Assembly (NCBI GenBank): GCA_947454235.1 | Contig: CANGIY010000001.1 | Span: forward strand, 310,001-374,000 | Length of the DNA stretch: 64,000 nt | Origin: Chitinophagaceae bacterium | Lineage (GTDB): Bacteria > Bacteroidota > Bacteroidia > Chitinophagales > Chitinophagaceae | Reading direction: 5' to 3' | Part shown: one piece after another, positions 19,034-26,846 of the stretch | Position numbering within the stretch: position 1 is the stretch's first letter | Layout: each line of letters begins with the position of its first letter | Position numbers and translations under genes: made by a program | Notes under the pieces: model-generated | Database searches by the model: none | What the model was told of the DNA's origin: nothing | The model's input: only the letters and a program-made list of their open reading frames with translations

Positions 19034-20206
19034 ATGGCAAAGTTTTTTCTCCGCAAGAAAATTGGCGACCGCGTTATCAATGGTCACCCGTGGATTTTTG
19101 CAAACGAATTGGGCGATGTAGATGGTGCTTACGAACCGGGTGATATGGTAGAAGTGTACTCATACAACGGTTCTTTTGTAGGTAAAGGATATGTAAACCC
19201 TTCTTCTCAAATCAGGATCAGGTTAGTGACTCGCGAAAAAAGTGAACATGTGAATGCTGACTTTTTCCTCAAGCGCATCAAGGAAGCATGGGAATACCGC
19301 CAATCGATTGGATATGTAGAAAACTGCCGTTTGATATTTGGTGAGGCTGATGAAATGCCGGCGTTGATCATCGATAAGTTCAATGATTACTTCGTTCTAC
19401 AGACACTTGCCTTGGGTATGGACAAGTGGAAGCCAGCCATTGTGGCTGCGTTGAATAAAGTATTCAAGCCTAAAGGTATTTACGAGCGCAATGACGTGCC
19501 TGTGCGCGAATTGGAAGGTATGGAACAAATTAAAGGCTTTCTGTCAGACCCATTCCCTACCAGAATTATCATCAACGAAAATGGGCTTAAGTTCTATGTT
19601 GATATTGAGAACGGACAAAAGACAGGCTACTTCCTCGACCAGCAGGATAACCGCCGTGCCATACAGCATATAGTTAAAGGAGCCGATGTACTTGAGGCAT
19701 TTTGTTATACAGGTACATTTTCCATTCATGCAGGGCACTACGGTGCTAAAAGCGTTTTAGGACTAGATATCTCTGATACTGCGGTAAGGGCAGCGCGCGA
19801 CAATGCAGCCTTGAATGGCTTGCAAGACACTTGCAGCTTCGACTGTGTGAATGCATTTGATGTGTTAAAAGTATGGGTGAAAGAGGGTAGAAGGTACGAT
19901 GTAGTGATACTTGATCCTCCGGCATTCACCAAGAGCCGTGAGAACATTGAAAAGGCGATTACAGGGTATAAAGAGATTAACCTCAGAGGTATGAAGCTCG
20001 TGAAACCGGGTGGCTTCCTGGTTACAGCATCTTGTACTAACCTGGTGCCGCCAGACTTGTTCCTTAAAACAATTTCAATGGCTGCTAAAGACGCTCACAG
20101 GAGCCTCAGGCAGGTATATTGGAATACGCAGGCTTCCGACCACCCGATACTCTGGAACGTGCCTAATACGCAGTATTTGAAGTTCCTGATTGTGCAGGTA
20201 AACTAG
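19034..20206 (+). CDS. rlmI: Class I SAM-dependent rRNA cytosine methyltransferase, RlmI-like
   Basis: Protein of 390 residues. I take ATG 19034 (MAKFFLRKKIGDRVINGHPWIFANEL) because this is the family's usual N-terminus; the 26 extra upstream codons read through the terminator hairpin of the previous gene. Domains: an N-terminal PUA domain (about 1-75), a linker, and a Rossmann methyltransferase domain with the SAM-binding VLEAFCYTGTFSIHAG motif, VLGLDIS (acidic loop), VVILDPPAF (catalytic motif IV) and ASCT (motif VI cysteine). RlmI methylates C5 of cytosine 1962 of 23S rRNA in E. coli; the same site is expected but not shown here. Confidence 0.85.
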   Translation: MAKFFLRKKIGDRVINGHPWIFANELGDVDGAYEPGDMVEVYSYNGSFVGKGYVNPSSQIRIRLVTREKSEHVNADFFLKRIKEAWEYRQSIGYVENCRLIFGEADEMPALIIDKFNDYFVLQTLALGMDKWKPAIVAALNKVFKPKGIYERNDVPVRELEGMEQIKGFLSDPFPTRIIINENGLKFYVDIENGQKTGYFLDQQDNRRAIQHIVKGADVLEAFCYTGTFSIHAGHYGAKSVLGLDISDTAVRAARDNAALNGLQDTCSFDCVNAFDVLKVWVKEGRRYDVVILDPPAFTKSRENIEKAITGYKEINLRGMKLVKPGGFLVTASCTNLVPPDLFLKTISMAAKDAHRSLRQVYWNTQASDHPILWNVPNTQYLKFLIVQVN

Positions 20207-20233
20207 CTGAGTTAAACATAAAACTTTCAACCC

Positions 20234-20269
20234 TTTGTTTGGTGGTATGCCACTGGTTCCTTACCTTTG
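20234..20269 (+). promoter_or_regulatory. Promoter of tRNA-Leu (TTTG, 20-bp spacer, TAccTTTG)
   Basis: TTTG at 20238-20241 (a second copy at 20234-20237), 20-bp spacer, and TACCTTTG at 20262-20269: a textbook Bacteroidota promoter about 45 bp before the tRNA. Confidence 0.85.
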
Positions 20270-20315
20270 CGCAACCTCAAAAAATCGGGTTATCCCGGTG
20301 TCAAAATTTACCATT

Positions 20316-20400
20316 GCGGCGATGGCGAAACTGGTAGACGCACTACTTTGAGGTGGTAGCGCCTGTAACGGGCATGGGAGTTCGAATCTCCTTTGCCGCA
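20316..20400 (+). tRNA. tRNA-Leu (anticodon GAG)
   Basis: 85-nt class II tRNA. Acceptor stem GCGGCGA pairs with TTGCCGC (one G-U) with discriminator A at 20400. The anticodon stem CTACT/GGTAG (20343-20347 / 20355-20359) encloses the loop TTGAGGT, giving anticodon GAG (20350-20352), which reads CUC/CUU. It has a long variable arm typical of tRNA-Leu and a T-loop GTTCGAATC. The 3' CCA is not encoded. Confidence 0.95.
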
Positions 20401-20404
20401 CAAC

Positions 20405-20436
20405 AAAAAGGATGGACGAGAGTCTGTCCTTTTTTG
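20405..20436 (+). terminator. Terminator of tRNA-Leu
   Basis: 13-bp stem AAAAAGGATGGAC (20405-20417) with GTCTGTCCTTTTT (20422-20434), loop GAGA, two G-U pairs, ending in T. Confidence 0.85.
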
Positions 20437-20586
20437 ATTTAAGGGGTGGCGGAAAATCACAATGCAATTGGCATCATCCCTAAAGGGGATCAAAGTATTC
20501 TCTATCCGCTTGGGGCGTTGCGCTCACTAAAATTACTGTATAATTTCTTTCCCCCATCCCTTGCATTTATGCCCTAGAAAAATATT

Positions 20587-20617
20587 TTTGATTTTTTAAA
20601 TTATTTCCCTATCTTTG
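20587..20617 (+). promoter_or_regulatory. Promoter of the DEAD-box helicase gene
   Basis: TTTG at 20587-20590, 19-bp spacer, TATCTTTG at 20610-20617: an exact consensus match. It predicts transcription from about 20622-20625. Confidence 0.8.
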
Positions 20618-20621
20618 TGTT

Positions 20622-20806
20622 GTAATACGGGCTCCTGCCTTGGCTTTTTCTGCCTTAGATAAGATTTTTTCTTCCTTTTCAGTTTCTGCTTTTTCAGCTG
20701 CTTTTTTTTAACAAAAAGGCGTATCAGCATTTTTCTTAGTTGTCTTCAAGTCTACAACTCATTCATTTTTGCTTTTATCCTTATAGTCCAAACACTGGTT
20801 AGGAAC
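20622..20806 (+). promoter_or_regulatory. Long pyrimidine-rich 5' leader of the helicase message
   Basis: The predicted start and the ATG at 20807 are about 180 nt apart with no credible gene between them. The leader is strikingly T/C-rich (for example TTTTTTCTTCCTTTTC and repeated CTTTTTC blocks). Long leaders are a known feature of cold-shock genes, where they control translation at low temperature; that role here is inference. The sequence between the tRNA terminator (20436) and the promoter (20587) shows nothing I can identify. Confidence 0.5.
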
Positions 20807-21925
20807 ATGAACTTTCAGGGATTAAATTTATCTGCACCCATTCTGCGTGCAGTGACAGAACACGGGTATACAACACCCACACCAATTCAGCAGCAAACAA
20901 TACCCCATCTTTTAGCGAAAAGAGATATCATTGGCTGCGCACAAACAGGCACAGGTAAAACTGCTGCATTCGCCATTCCAATTTTGGAGTTGTTAAGTGT
21001 GAAGAAAACACACAACAGGCACATCAGATCGTTAATTGTTACACCAACCCGTGAGCTCGCAATTCAAATTGCTGAGAACTTCAAAGCTTACGGAAAATAC
21101 CTCGACATTAGGCATACTGCTATTTATGGTGGTGTACCTCAAGGCCGACAAGTGAGTGCTTTGAAAAACGGATTAGATGTACTCATTACTACACCCGGTC
21201 GTTTTCTAGATTTACTGAATCAGGGATTTATAGATGTTTCCAGAGTGGAAATAGTAGTGCTGGATGAAGCTGACAGTATGTTGGATATGGGCTTTATCAA
21301 AGATGTCAAGAAGATATTAGCGACTTTGCCAGCCAGGATTCAGACTTTGCTTTTTTCTGCTACCATGCCCACCGAAATCAGAACTTTTGCGAAATCGATT
21401 TTGCAGAACCCTGTAGAGGTGAGCGTAACGCCTGTCTCTTCTACTGCAAAAAGAGTGACACAATCGGTTGTTTTTGTTGAACAACACGCCAAGACTGATC
21501 TTTTAGTGAAGGTTTTAAGCGATGTGACAATTAAGCGGTCGCTAGTATTTACCCGTACTAAACACGGTGCAGATAAGCTTGTAAAACAGTTGGCAAAAAC
21601 GGGAATAGATGCTGCTGCAATTCACGGTAATAAATCGCAGAACGCGAGACAAAAAGCTTTGCTGGATTTTCGAAACAGCGATATTCGTGTGCTTGTAGCA
21701 ACAGACATAGCTGCTAGAGGAATAGATATCGATGAATTGCCACATGTGGTGAATTATGAAATTCCAAATGTACCGGAAACGTATGTTCACAGAATTGGTA
21801 GAACAGGCAGGGCTGGCGCGGCAGGTACAGCGATATCTTTTTGTGACCCCACTGAAAGAGCCGATTTGAAAAGTATCCAAAAACTCATTGGTTTTGACGT
21901 ACCGGTGGTATCATCTTACAGATAG
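20807..21925 (+). CDS. DEAD-box ATP-dependent RNA helicase (RhlE-like)
   Basis: Protein of 372 residues that unwinds short RNA duplexes using ATP. All core motifs are present in order: Q motif (GYTTPTPIQQQ, 20-30), motif I AQTGTGKT (45-52), Ia PTRELA, Ib TPGR, motif II DEAD within VLDEADSMLDMGF, motif III SAT, motif V TDIAARGIDI and motif VI HRIGRTGR. It ends soon after the second RecA-like domain (FDVPVVSSYR), so it lacks the long basic tail of many RhlE proteins and is a minimal helicase. It is followed by a cold-shock protein gene 205 bp downstream, consistent with a role in cold adaptation or ribosome assembly (inference). Confidence 0.93.
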   Translation: MNFQGLNLSAPILRAVTEHGYTTPTPIQQQTIPHLLAKRDIIGCAQTGTGKTAAFAIPILELLSVKKTHNRHIRSLIVTPTRELAIQIAENFKAYGKYLDIRHTAIYGGVPQGRQVSALKNGLDVLITTPGRFLDLLNQGFIDVSRVEIVVLDEADSMLDMGFIKDVKKILATLPARIQTLLFSATMPTEIRTFAKSILQNPVEVSVTPVSSTAKRVTQSVVFVEQHAKTDLLVKVLSDVTIKRSLVFTRTKHGADKLVKQLAKTGIDAAAIHGNKSQNARQKALLDFRNSDIRVLVATDIAARGIDIDELPHVVNYEIPNVPETYVHRIGRTGRAGAAGTAISFCDPTERADLKSIQKLIGFDVPVVSSYR

Positions 21926-22130
21926 ACTACAGTGTAAAAACAAATAGTGTTCTCTTTCCGAAAGTGCTAGATGCACATGCCCCCGGTCTTGGTTTCATAA
22001 TAATGAATCACACATTTGGTGTATTGCGAACAGAACACAGTAACAAAGAAATAGAAGTGCTCATGAAACAATTCTGAGCCTTTAGAATAGATATATTTTA
22101 AATTTCAATAACAATTAAAAGCAAGTAAAA

Positions 22131-22325
22131 ATGCAACAAGGAACAGTAAAATTTTTCAATCCAAGCAAAGGTTTTGGTTTTATTACCCCAGATAATGGCG
22201 GTGCTGACGTATTCGTTCACGTATCTGGTCTTAACAATGATATCTACGAAAACGACAAAGTTACCTTCGATATACAGAATGGCAAAAAAGGACTTAATGC
22301 AGTAAATGTGTGTATTGTTCAATAA
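22131..22325 (+). CDS. Cold-shock domain protein (CspA family)
   Basis: Single cold-shock domain of 64 residues, the normal family length. It shows [20 protein letters not shown] with RNP1 (KGFGFI) and RNP2 (VFVHVS), the motifs that bind single-stranded RNA and DNA. The 205-bp space after the helicase holds no terminator that I see, so the two genes may be co-transcribed. In that space GTGTTCT (21947-21953) can pair with AGAACAC (22032-22038), a possible leader structure. The message ends at the hairpin at 22339-22378. Confidence 0.93.
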   Translation: MQQGTVKFFNPSKGFGFITPDNGGADVFVHVSGLNNDIYENDKVTFDIQNGKKGLNAVNVCIVQ

Positions 22326-22338
22326 TGGCTAAAGTAAT

Positions 22339-22378
22339 CTGGTCGGTGCTACAAAGCGCCGGCCAGATCTTTGTTTTT
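22339..22378 (+). terminator. Terminator after the cold-shock gene
   Basis: 12-bp stem CTGGTCGGTGCT (22339-22350) with AGCGCCGGCCAG (22355-22366), two G-U pairs, loop ACAA, followed by T-rich sequence. Confidence 0.8.
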
Positions 22379-22456
22379 ATTAGTAGGAATCAAACAATAG
22401 TCAGACCTGTTTGTGTTGGTGTTCTACGTTTTTAATGCATTTTTTAAAACAGAGTC

Positions 22457-23179
22457 ATGGGACTATTACTGTTTATAGTATTACACTGGTACCTGTCACT
22501 GTTTTTTCAGTCAGTTTTTCATCATAGGTATGCTGCACATAATCTTTTCAGTATGTCGCCCCGATGGGAAAAAGTTTTTTTCGTGTCTTGTTTTCTCACA
22601 CAAGGTTCGTCTTACATAAGTGCAAGAACTTATGGCATTATGCACAGGTTGCATCATACATTTACCGACACCGAAAACGATCCGCATTCACCTCATTATT
22701 CAGCTAATTTTTTTGCAATGATGTTGGATACCCGCAATAGCTACAACGATATACATATTGGTAAGGTTGTTTCCGGCGATGCCTATACTAAGAATTTACC
22801 AGTTTGGGACTCATTCGAAAAGTTTGCACACAATTGGGTTACAAGAGTAGCTTGGGGTATTATCTACTTAATCATTTACATGCAACTGGCAACACATTGG
22901 TGGATGTACTTGTTCCTGCCACTGACTTTGGCAATGGGTGCTTTTCAGGGAATTATGATTAACTGGTGGGCGCATAAATTTGGATATCGAAATTTCTCGG
23001 TTGATAATACTTCTAAAAATATCTTGCCTGTTGATTTATTATTTTGGGGTGAGGCTTATCACAACAACCACCATAAGTTTCCCGGTAGACCTAACAATGC
23101 GGTAAAGTGGTTTGAAATAGATTTTGGTTACCTTTCAATGTATGTCCTTCAGAAGTTGCATGTCATTAAGATGAACTAA
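22457..23179 (+). CDS. Membrane fatty-acid (acyl-CoA/acyl-lipid) desaturase
   Basis: Integral membrane di-iron desaturase of 240 residues that introduces a double bond into an acyl chain, delta-9 by family resemblance. The three histidine boxes that bind the iron pair are clear: HRYAAH (23-28), HRLHH (63-67) and HNNHH (about 203-207), with hydrophobic spans at the N-terminus, at FFVSCFLTQGSSY and at WGIIYLIIYMQLAT. It is shorter than eukaryotic stearoyl-CoA desaturases but typical of the compact bacterial group. Its position after helicase and cold-shock genes fits membrane-fluidity adjustment in the cold, though it sits behind its own terminator and probably has its own promoter. Confidence 0.88.
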   Translation: MGLLLFIVLHWYLSLFFQSVFHHRYAAHNLFSMSPRWEKVFFVSCFLTQGSSYISARTYGIMHRLHHTFTDTENDPHSPHYSANFFAMMLDTRNSYNDIHIGKVVSGDAYTKNLPVWDSFEKFAHNWVTRVAWGIIYLIIYMQLATHWWMYLFLPLTLAMGAFQGIMINWWAHKFGYRNFSVDNTSKNILPVDLLFWGEAYHNNHHKFPGRPNNAVKWFEIDFGYLSMYVLQKLHVIKMN

Positions 23180-23213
23180 AGGATCTTACTTTGGGTGTAT
23201 TCATAATAAATCG

Positions 23214-23992
23214 CTACAGTGCCATTGGCAGCATCAAAAGAAAAGGAACGCTCCTGTCCATTTTCAGGGCGTAGAGTTTAACCCAATATGTATCTTTTCA
23301 TAGTACTCAGCCCGATGTGTGGCGTAATATTTTTCACTTTGAATTGACCACGCGTTTTCACCAATTTTTTTTTGGGATAGAAACCACTTTTCTAATAGTC
23401 TTCCTGCTCTTCCGTTGCCATCCATGAACGGGTGTATTTTTTCAAACAACAGGTGAATCATAGAAGCATAATAAAAGATTTGTTCGTGCGAGAGTTCGCT
23501 GTCAATCAAATCGTTAATGTCTGAAAATAGCTTTGATATTTCTTCTTTGACAAACTCAGGCTCGATGGCCATATATTCAACCCTGCCATTGCTAAAGATA
23601 CCTACCTGCTGATTTCGGAGTTTACCCCTTTGCGTTTTTAGACTAAGTATGGTTTTACTCAACAATTTATGTGCTTCCAGAAATTACTTCTGGGTGAGTG
23701 GTGTATTTATCGCGAAGTTGTAAGGTGCAATCAAATCATCAATTTCAGCCATTTCCTTAGGCTTAGATTTGACGTTGAATTTTTTGTTTTTGAGGTAAGT
23801 ATCAATATCTATACTATTCCCTTCTAAGTTTGATGAATACGCAGCCGAAGCCTGAACGTAGTATTCAAAGTCCTCGGGTGTTTTTTTCTCCTTCAATTCC
23901 AATCGAGTAAGCTTGGTGAGCCTGTTAGCACTAACTCTGTTACAATACTCATCAAAGTATTGCACTCTCAGTATTTTGAAGTCCGACCCCAT
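23214..23992 (-). pseudogene. Degraded Fic family gene (one in-frame stop and one frameshift)
   Basis: Fic proteins transfer AMP or related groups to target hydroxyls. Reading from ATG 23992, the N-terminal part has the inhibitory motif SxxxEG (within YSSNLEGN), and the core motif HPFMDGNGRAGR lies at 23434-23399. The two parts are in the same frame, separated only by a TAA stop at 23686-23684 inside a family-typical stretch (LTQK*FLEAHKLLSKTIL). The frame then reaches a premature TGA at 23266-23264. Moving back one base near GGGTTA (23284-23279) restores a family-like ending, VPFLLMLPMAL, that stops at 23216-23214, so one base has probably been lost. Two independent lesions favour a pseudogene over recoding; two sequencing errors are the alternative. 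Confidence 0.75.
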
Positions 23993-24115
23993 CCTTTTTC
24001 AAATTTACTCATTTCTTGCCCTATACCATGCGCTAGAAACTGAGATTCAAATCGGGTATGTTTTACAAAAGATTTGATAAGTGCGAATTTCCTTTTTATT
24101 CCCCGATAACTTCCA

Positions 24116-24149
24116 AAATAAAAAGGGCCAACCTTGCGGATGACCCTTT
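24116..24149 (-). terminator. Terminator of the DUF6600-like gene
   Basis: On the minus strand AAAGGGTCA pairs with TGGCCCTTT (one G-U) around a 9-nt loop, followed by T-rich sequence. The hairpin starts about 25 bp after the stop codon at 24174. The rest of 23993-24173 shows no gene. Confidence 0.75.
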
Positions 24150-24173
24150 GAATGAACTTCGATTTTCTCTCGA

Positions 24174-25550
24174 TTATCTGTGACCCGGTCTGCTGTTGTT
24201 ATTGTTGTTTTGCGGAGCAGGGTTGTGTTGTTGTGGTTGCGGCTGTGGCGCAGGAGCACTGCGTGGTTGCTGCGGTTGTGGTTGGAAATGAGGCTGTGGT
24301 TGCGGTGCGCTTCTAGGTTGCTCATTTCTTTGTTGTTGCGGTTGGTACTGTGGCTGAGGGTTACTCCTTGGCTGGTCATTTCTTTGAGCAGGTTGTGGCG
24401 TAAATCTCGGTTGGTCGTTCCTTTGTTGCACAGGTTGTGGTTGTTGCTGCTGTGGTTGAGGATTGTACCTTGGCTGGTCATTTCTTTGAACCGGTTGAGG
24501 GTTAAACCTTCCAGGTTCAGGCCTTTGAGTTGGCTGTGGTTGCTGTGTAGGTTGCGGGTTGTATCTTACCGGTTCTGGTCTTTGACCGTTGTTATTATTG
24601 TTGTAATTAGGTTGAGGAGTAGTTTGGCGTGCACCGTTGTTGTAGTTGTTGTTATTATTGTTGTTGTACGTAGGTTGAGGAGTAGTTTGACGAGCACCGT
24701 TGCCATATTCTCTCCTGAAACCACCGTACTGACCACTGTTGTTAGAATATGTCTGTGCAGATCCTACTCTCACCGGAGCATTCATCACTTGACTAGGACG
24801 TGCAGTTGTTGCAGTATTGCGGTTTACACTTGGTCTGTACAAGCTTACTGTGTTGTGCTGAATAGAAGGAGCACTTGGACGGTAAGAGTTTTCAACCCTA
24901 TATACTTGCACCGGTTGGTGTGTATACCTTTCAACAACTGATGCGCGAGGGCCATAGTTGTATTGAACGTGGCTACGGTTGTCCATATAATAGTTGTTGA
25001 TGATGGTAGTGTGGCGCATGCAACGGCGTGAATAGCTGTAGTCGTACCAATAATTATAGTGACTTCTGCTGTACATGTAACCAGGGTTTACAAACACCCA
25101 CCATGTATCAGGGCAAGACCAGTTAGAGTTTACACCCCAACCCGGACCAAGTGGAGCCCATCCGCAGTATCCACCGCCCCATCTCCAGCTCACCCAAGCA
25201 GGTGCCCATTCGTAACCCGGAATCCAAACCCAGCCATAGTATGGGTTGTAAGTCCAGCGACCGTAGTGGTAACAAGCCCATCCCCACGGGTCTTCTGAAA
25301 TCCAGGTATTTCCGTATTCAGTCATTGCCCAGTAACCTCTGCTACCATAAGGGCGGAAACTTTCGTCTTCGTTAGGTACCCAAACTGTACCGTATTCAGC
25401 ATCGTCAATCCATTGACCGTATGGTGAAAGCTGGTCATAGAAATCCTGAAAAGAAACATATACATCCTGCGCTTTTGCAACGTTTGTAGTTCCTACAGTT
25501 GTTATTGCAACCAATACCAGGAAAAACAGTTTGCTCATTAACTTTTTCAT
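24174..25550 (-). CDS. DUF6600-like tryptophan-rich protein with a Q/N/P-rich tail
   Basis: Exported protein of 458 residues, function unknown. A signal peptide (1-28, ending VAKAQ) is followed by a domain of about 130 residues dense in Trp, Tyr and Gly (SPYGQWIDDAEYGTVWVPN, GWACYHYGRWTYNPYYGWVWIPGYEWAP, WRWGGGYCGWAPLGPG), the pattern I associate with DUF6600-type proteins. From about residue 260 the sequence is low-complexity: runs of Asn (YNNNNNNNYNNG) and degenerate repeats of the form QRNDQPRxxPQPxQ to the end. The tail has the composition of intrinsically disordered or prion-like segments. The DNA of this region opens spurious frames on both strands, which I discount. It is monocistronic, between terminators at 24116 and 25814. 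Confidence 0.75.
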   Translation of the reverse strand: MKKLMSKLFFLVLVAITTVGTTNVAKAQDVYVSFQDFYDQLSPYGQWIDDAEYGTVWVPNEDESFRPYGSRGYWAMTEYGNTWISEDPWGWACYHYGRWTYNPYYGWVWIPGYEWAPAWVSWRWGGGYCGWAPLGPGWGVNSNWSCPDTWWVFVNPGYMYSRSHYNYWYDYSYSRRCMRHTTIINNYYMDNRSHVQYNYGPRASVVERYTHQPVQVYRVENSYRPSAPSIQHNTVSLYRPSVNRNTATTARPSQVMNAPVRVGSAQTYSNNSGQYGGFRREYGNGARQTTPQPTYNNNNNNNYNNGARQTTPQPNYNNNNNGQRPEPVRYNPQPTQQPQPTQRPEPGRFNPQPVQRNDQPRYNPQPQQQQPQPVQQRNDQPRFTPQPAQRNDQPRSNPQPQYQPQQQRNEQPRSAPQPQPHFQPQPQQPRSAPAPQPQPQQHNPAPQNNNNNSRPGHR

Positions 25551-25595
25551 ACTATTGAAATTTGAATTAGTAAAATTAATTAGAAGTTTTGAACC

Positions 25596-25759
25596 TTTAG
25601 TGAAGTTGGCAAAATAAATGCCATCAAGTTTAATTATTATATTTCTTTTGTGTTAGGCGCAAAATCTGAGAATAGTGAACTATTTAAAGACTTTTGCAAC
25701 GACGCAGAAATGGAACAGAATGGTTGAAATGGTGGTATTTATTTTGTCATCTTCACTTA
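25596..25759. repeat. Long imperfect palindrome, copy A of a dispersed stem-loop element
   Basis: About 160 bp. Outer arms: AGTGAAGTTGGCAAAATAAA (from 25599) matches the reverse complement of the sequence ending at 25757 with 4 differences in 28. Inner hairpin: GCAAAATCT (25659-25667) with AGA(c)TTTTGC (25688-25697), topped by AATAG/CTATT. It is colinear, without gaps for at least 59 bp before the core, with 46922-47086 (offset 21326). It lies in the gap between the DUF6600-like and sucD genes and holds no gene. Confidence 0.75.
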
Positions 25760-25813
25760 GTAGGTGTTATCCAATAAACGTGCCAAAATTTCAAAACTGA
25801 CCGGTAAAAAAAT

Positions 25814-25839
25814 AAATCCCCGACCGCAGTCAGGGATTT
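25814..25839 (-). terminator. Terminator of sucD
   Basis: Inverted repeat AAATCCCCGAC (25814-25824) and GTCAGGGATTT (25829-25839), loop of 4; on the minus strand a T-rich run follows (the A-run at 25806-25812). It begins about 30 bp after the sucD stop. Confidence 0.85.
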
Positions 25840-25867
25840 AACAAATATTAACGGATTGAACGGTTGA

Positions 25868-26740
25868 TTACTTGTTCAATGCTTTTGCCATTGTAATACC
25901 GATATCAGCAGGGCTATCAACTACGTGAATGCCGCACTCTCTCATAATTTTCATTTTTGCAGCAGCTGTATCATCGGCACCACCAATGATAGCACCAGCA
26001 TGACCCATCCTACGACCGGGAGGCGCAGTTTGACCAGCGATGAAACCAACAACTGGTTTACGCATGTTGTCTTTCAACCAATTTGCAGCTTCAGCTTCCA
26101 TGTTACCGCCAATTTCACCAATCATGATGATACCGTCAGTTTCAGGGTCGTTCATCAACAATTCAACAGCTTCGCGGGTAGTAGTACCAATGATTGGGTC
26201 GCCACCAATACCGATTGCTGTAGAAACGCCAAGACCAGCTTTAACAGTTTGGTCAGCAGCTTCGTAAGTCAAAGTGCCTGATTTAGAAACAATACCAATG
26301 CGGCCTGGTTTGAAAACGAAACCCGGCATGATACCTACTTTCGCCTCACCAGCAGTGATAACACCAGGGCAGTTAGGGCCAATAAGCCTGCAACCACGAC
26401 CTTTGATATATTCACGGGCTTTCACCATGTCTTGAACAGGGATGCCTTCAGTGATACAAATAATAACTTTAATACCGGCATCAGCAGCTTCCATAACAGC
26501 GTCAGCAGCAAATGCAGGTGGTACAAATATGATAGAAGTATCAGCGCCTGTGCTGTCTACTGCATCTTTAACTGTATTGAAAACAGGTTTATCAAGGTGA
26601 GTCGTTCCACCTTTAGCCGGAGTAACACCACCCACAACCTGAGTGCCGTATTCAATCATTTGTGTAGCGTGAAACGTACCTTCTGTACCGGTAAACCCTT
26701 GTACGATAATTTTTGAATTCTTATTTACTAAAACTGCCAT
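25868..26740 (-). CDS. sucD: Succinyl-CoA ligase, alpha subunit
   Basis: Alpha subunit (290 residues) of succinyl-CoA synthetase, the TCA-cycle enzyme that converts succinyl-CoA, phosphate and NDP to succinate, CoA and NTP. The start is ATG 26740 ([18 protein letters not shown]); the frame opens two codons earlier at 26746. Visible signatures are the CoA-binding Rossmann segment ([20 protein letters not shown]), [18 protein letters not shown], and the phosphohistidine motif [10 protein letters not shown], whose His is phosphorylated during catalysis. Length is normal. The beta subunit gene is not adjacent, so the two subunits are encoded apart, as is common in this phylum. Confidence 0.95.
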   Translation of the reverse strand: MAVLVNKNSKIIVQGFTGTEGTFHATQMIEYGTQVVGGVTPAKGGTTHLDKPVFNTVKDAVDSTGADTSIIFVPPAFAADAVMEAADAGIKVIICITEGIPVQDMVKAREYIKGRGCRLIGPNCPGVITAGEAKVGIMPGFVFKPGRIGIVSKSGTLTYEAADQTVKAGLGVSTAIGIGGDPIIGTTTREAVELLMNDPETDGIIMIGEIGGNMEAEAANWLKDNMRKPVVGFIAGQTAPPGRRMGHAGAIIGGADDTAAAKMKIMRECGIHVVDSPADIGITMAKALNK

Positions 26741-26766
26741 GAGCAAGGTTATTTTAAAAACCGCTG

Positions 26767-26796
26767 CAAATTTATGATAATAACTTTATAAACAAA
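26767..26796 (-). promoter_or_regulatory. Promoter of sucD
   Basis: On the minus strand TTTG (26796-26793), 18-bp spacer, TAAATTTG (26774-26767). It predicts a leader of about 20 nt. A 7-bp inverted repeat CCGCTGC/GCAGCGG (26761-26767 and 26807-26813) brackets this promoter. Confidence 0.75.
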
Positions 26797-26846
26797 GTAG
26801 GACTTCGCAGCGGATATTGATTGTTAGAAAACTGTTTGAAATGCCA

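Noticed and set aside
20622-20720. The pyrimidine-rich leader read backwards gives a Lys/Glu/Ala-rich peptide ending in a stop
   Set aside because: A stop codon lies directly upstream in that frame and there is no start. It is most simply explained by T/C bias of the leader.
23264-23992. Split Fic toxin-antitoxin pair made of two adjacent genes
   Set aside because: Both parts share one frame separated by a single stop inside the Fic fold, and a second lesion follows at the 3' end, so decay is the simpler reading.
24047-24941. Open frames on both strands overlapping the DUF6600-like gene (a 144-codon minus frame and a 253-codon plus frame)
   Set aside because: They are produced by the low-complexity Q/N/P codons; the frame with signal peptide and W-rich domain is the real gene.
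26761-26813. Inverted repeat CCGCTGC/GCAGCGG near sucD as a terminator for the OsmC-like gene
   Set aside because: The 39-bp loop is long, no T-run follows, and the sucD promoter lies inside it. It may be regulatory, but I cannot support a call.
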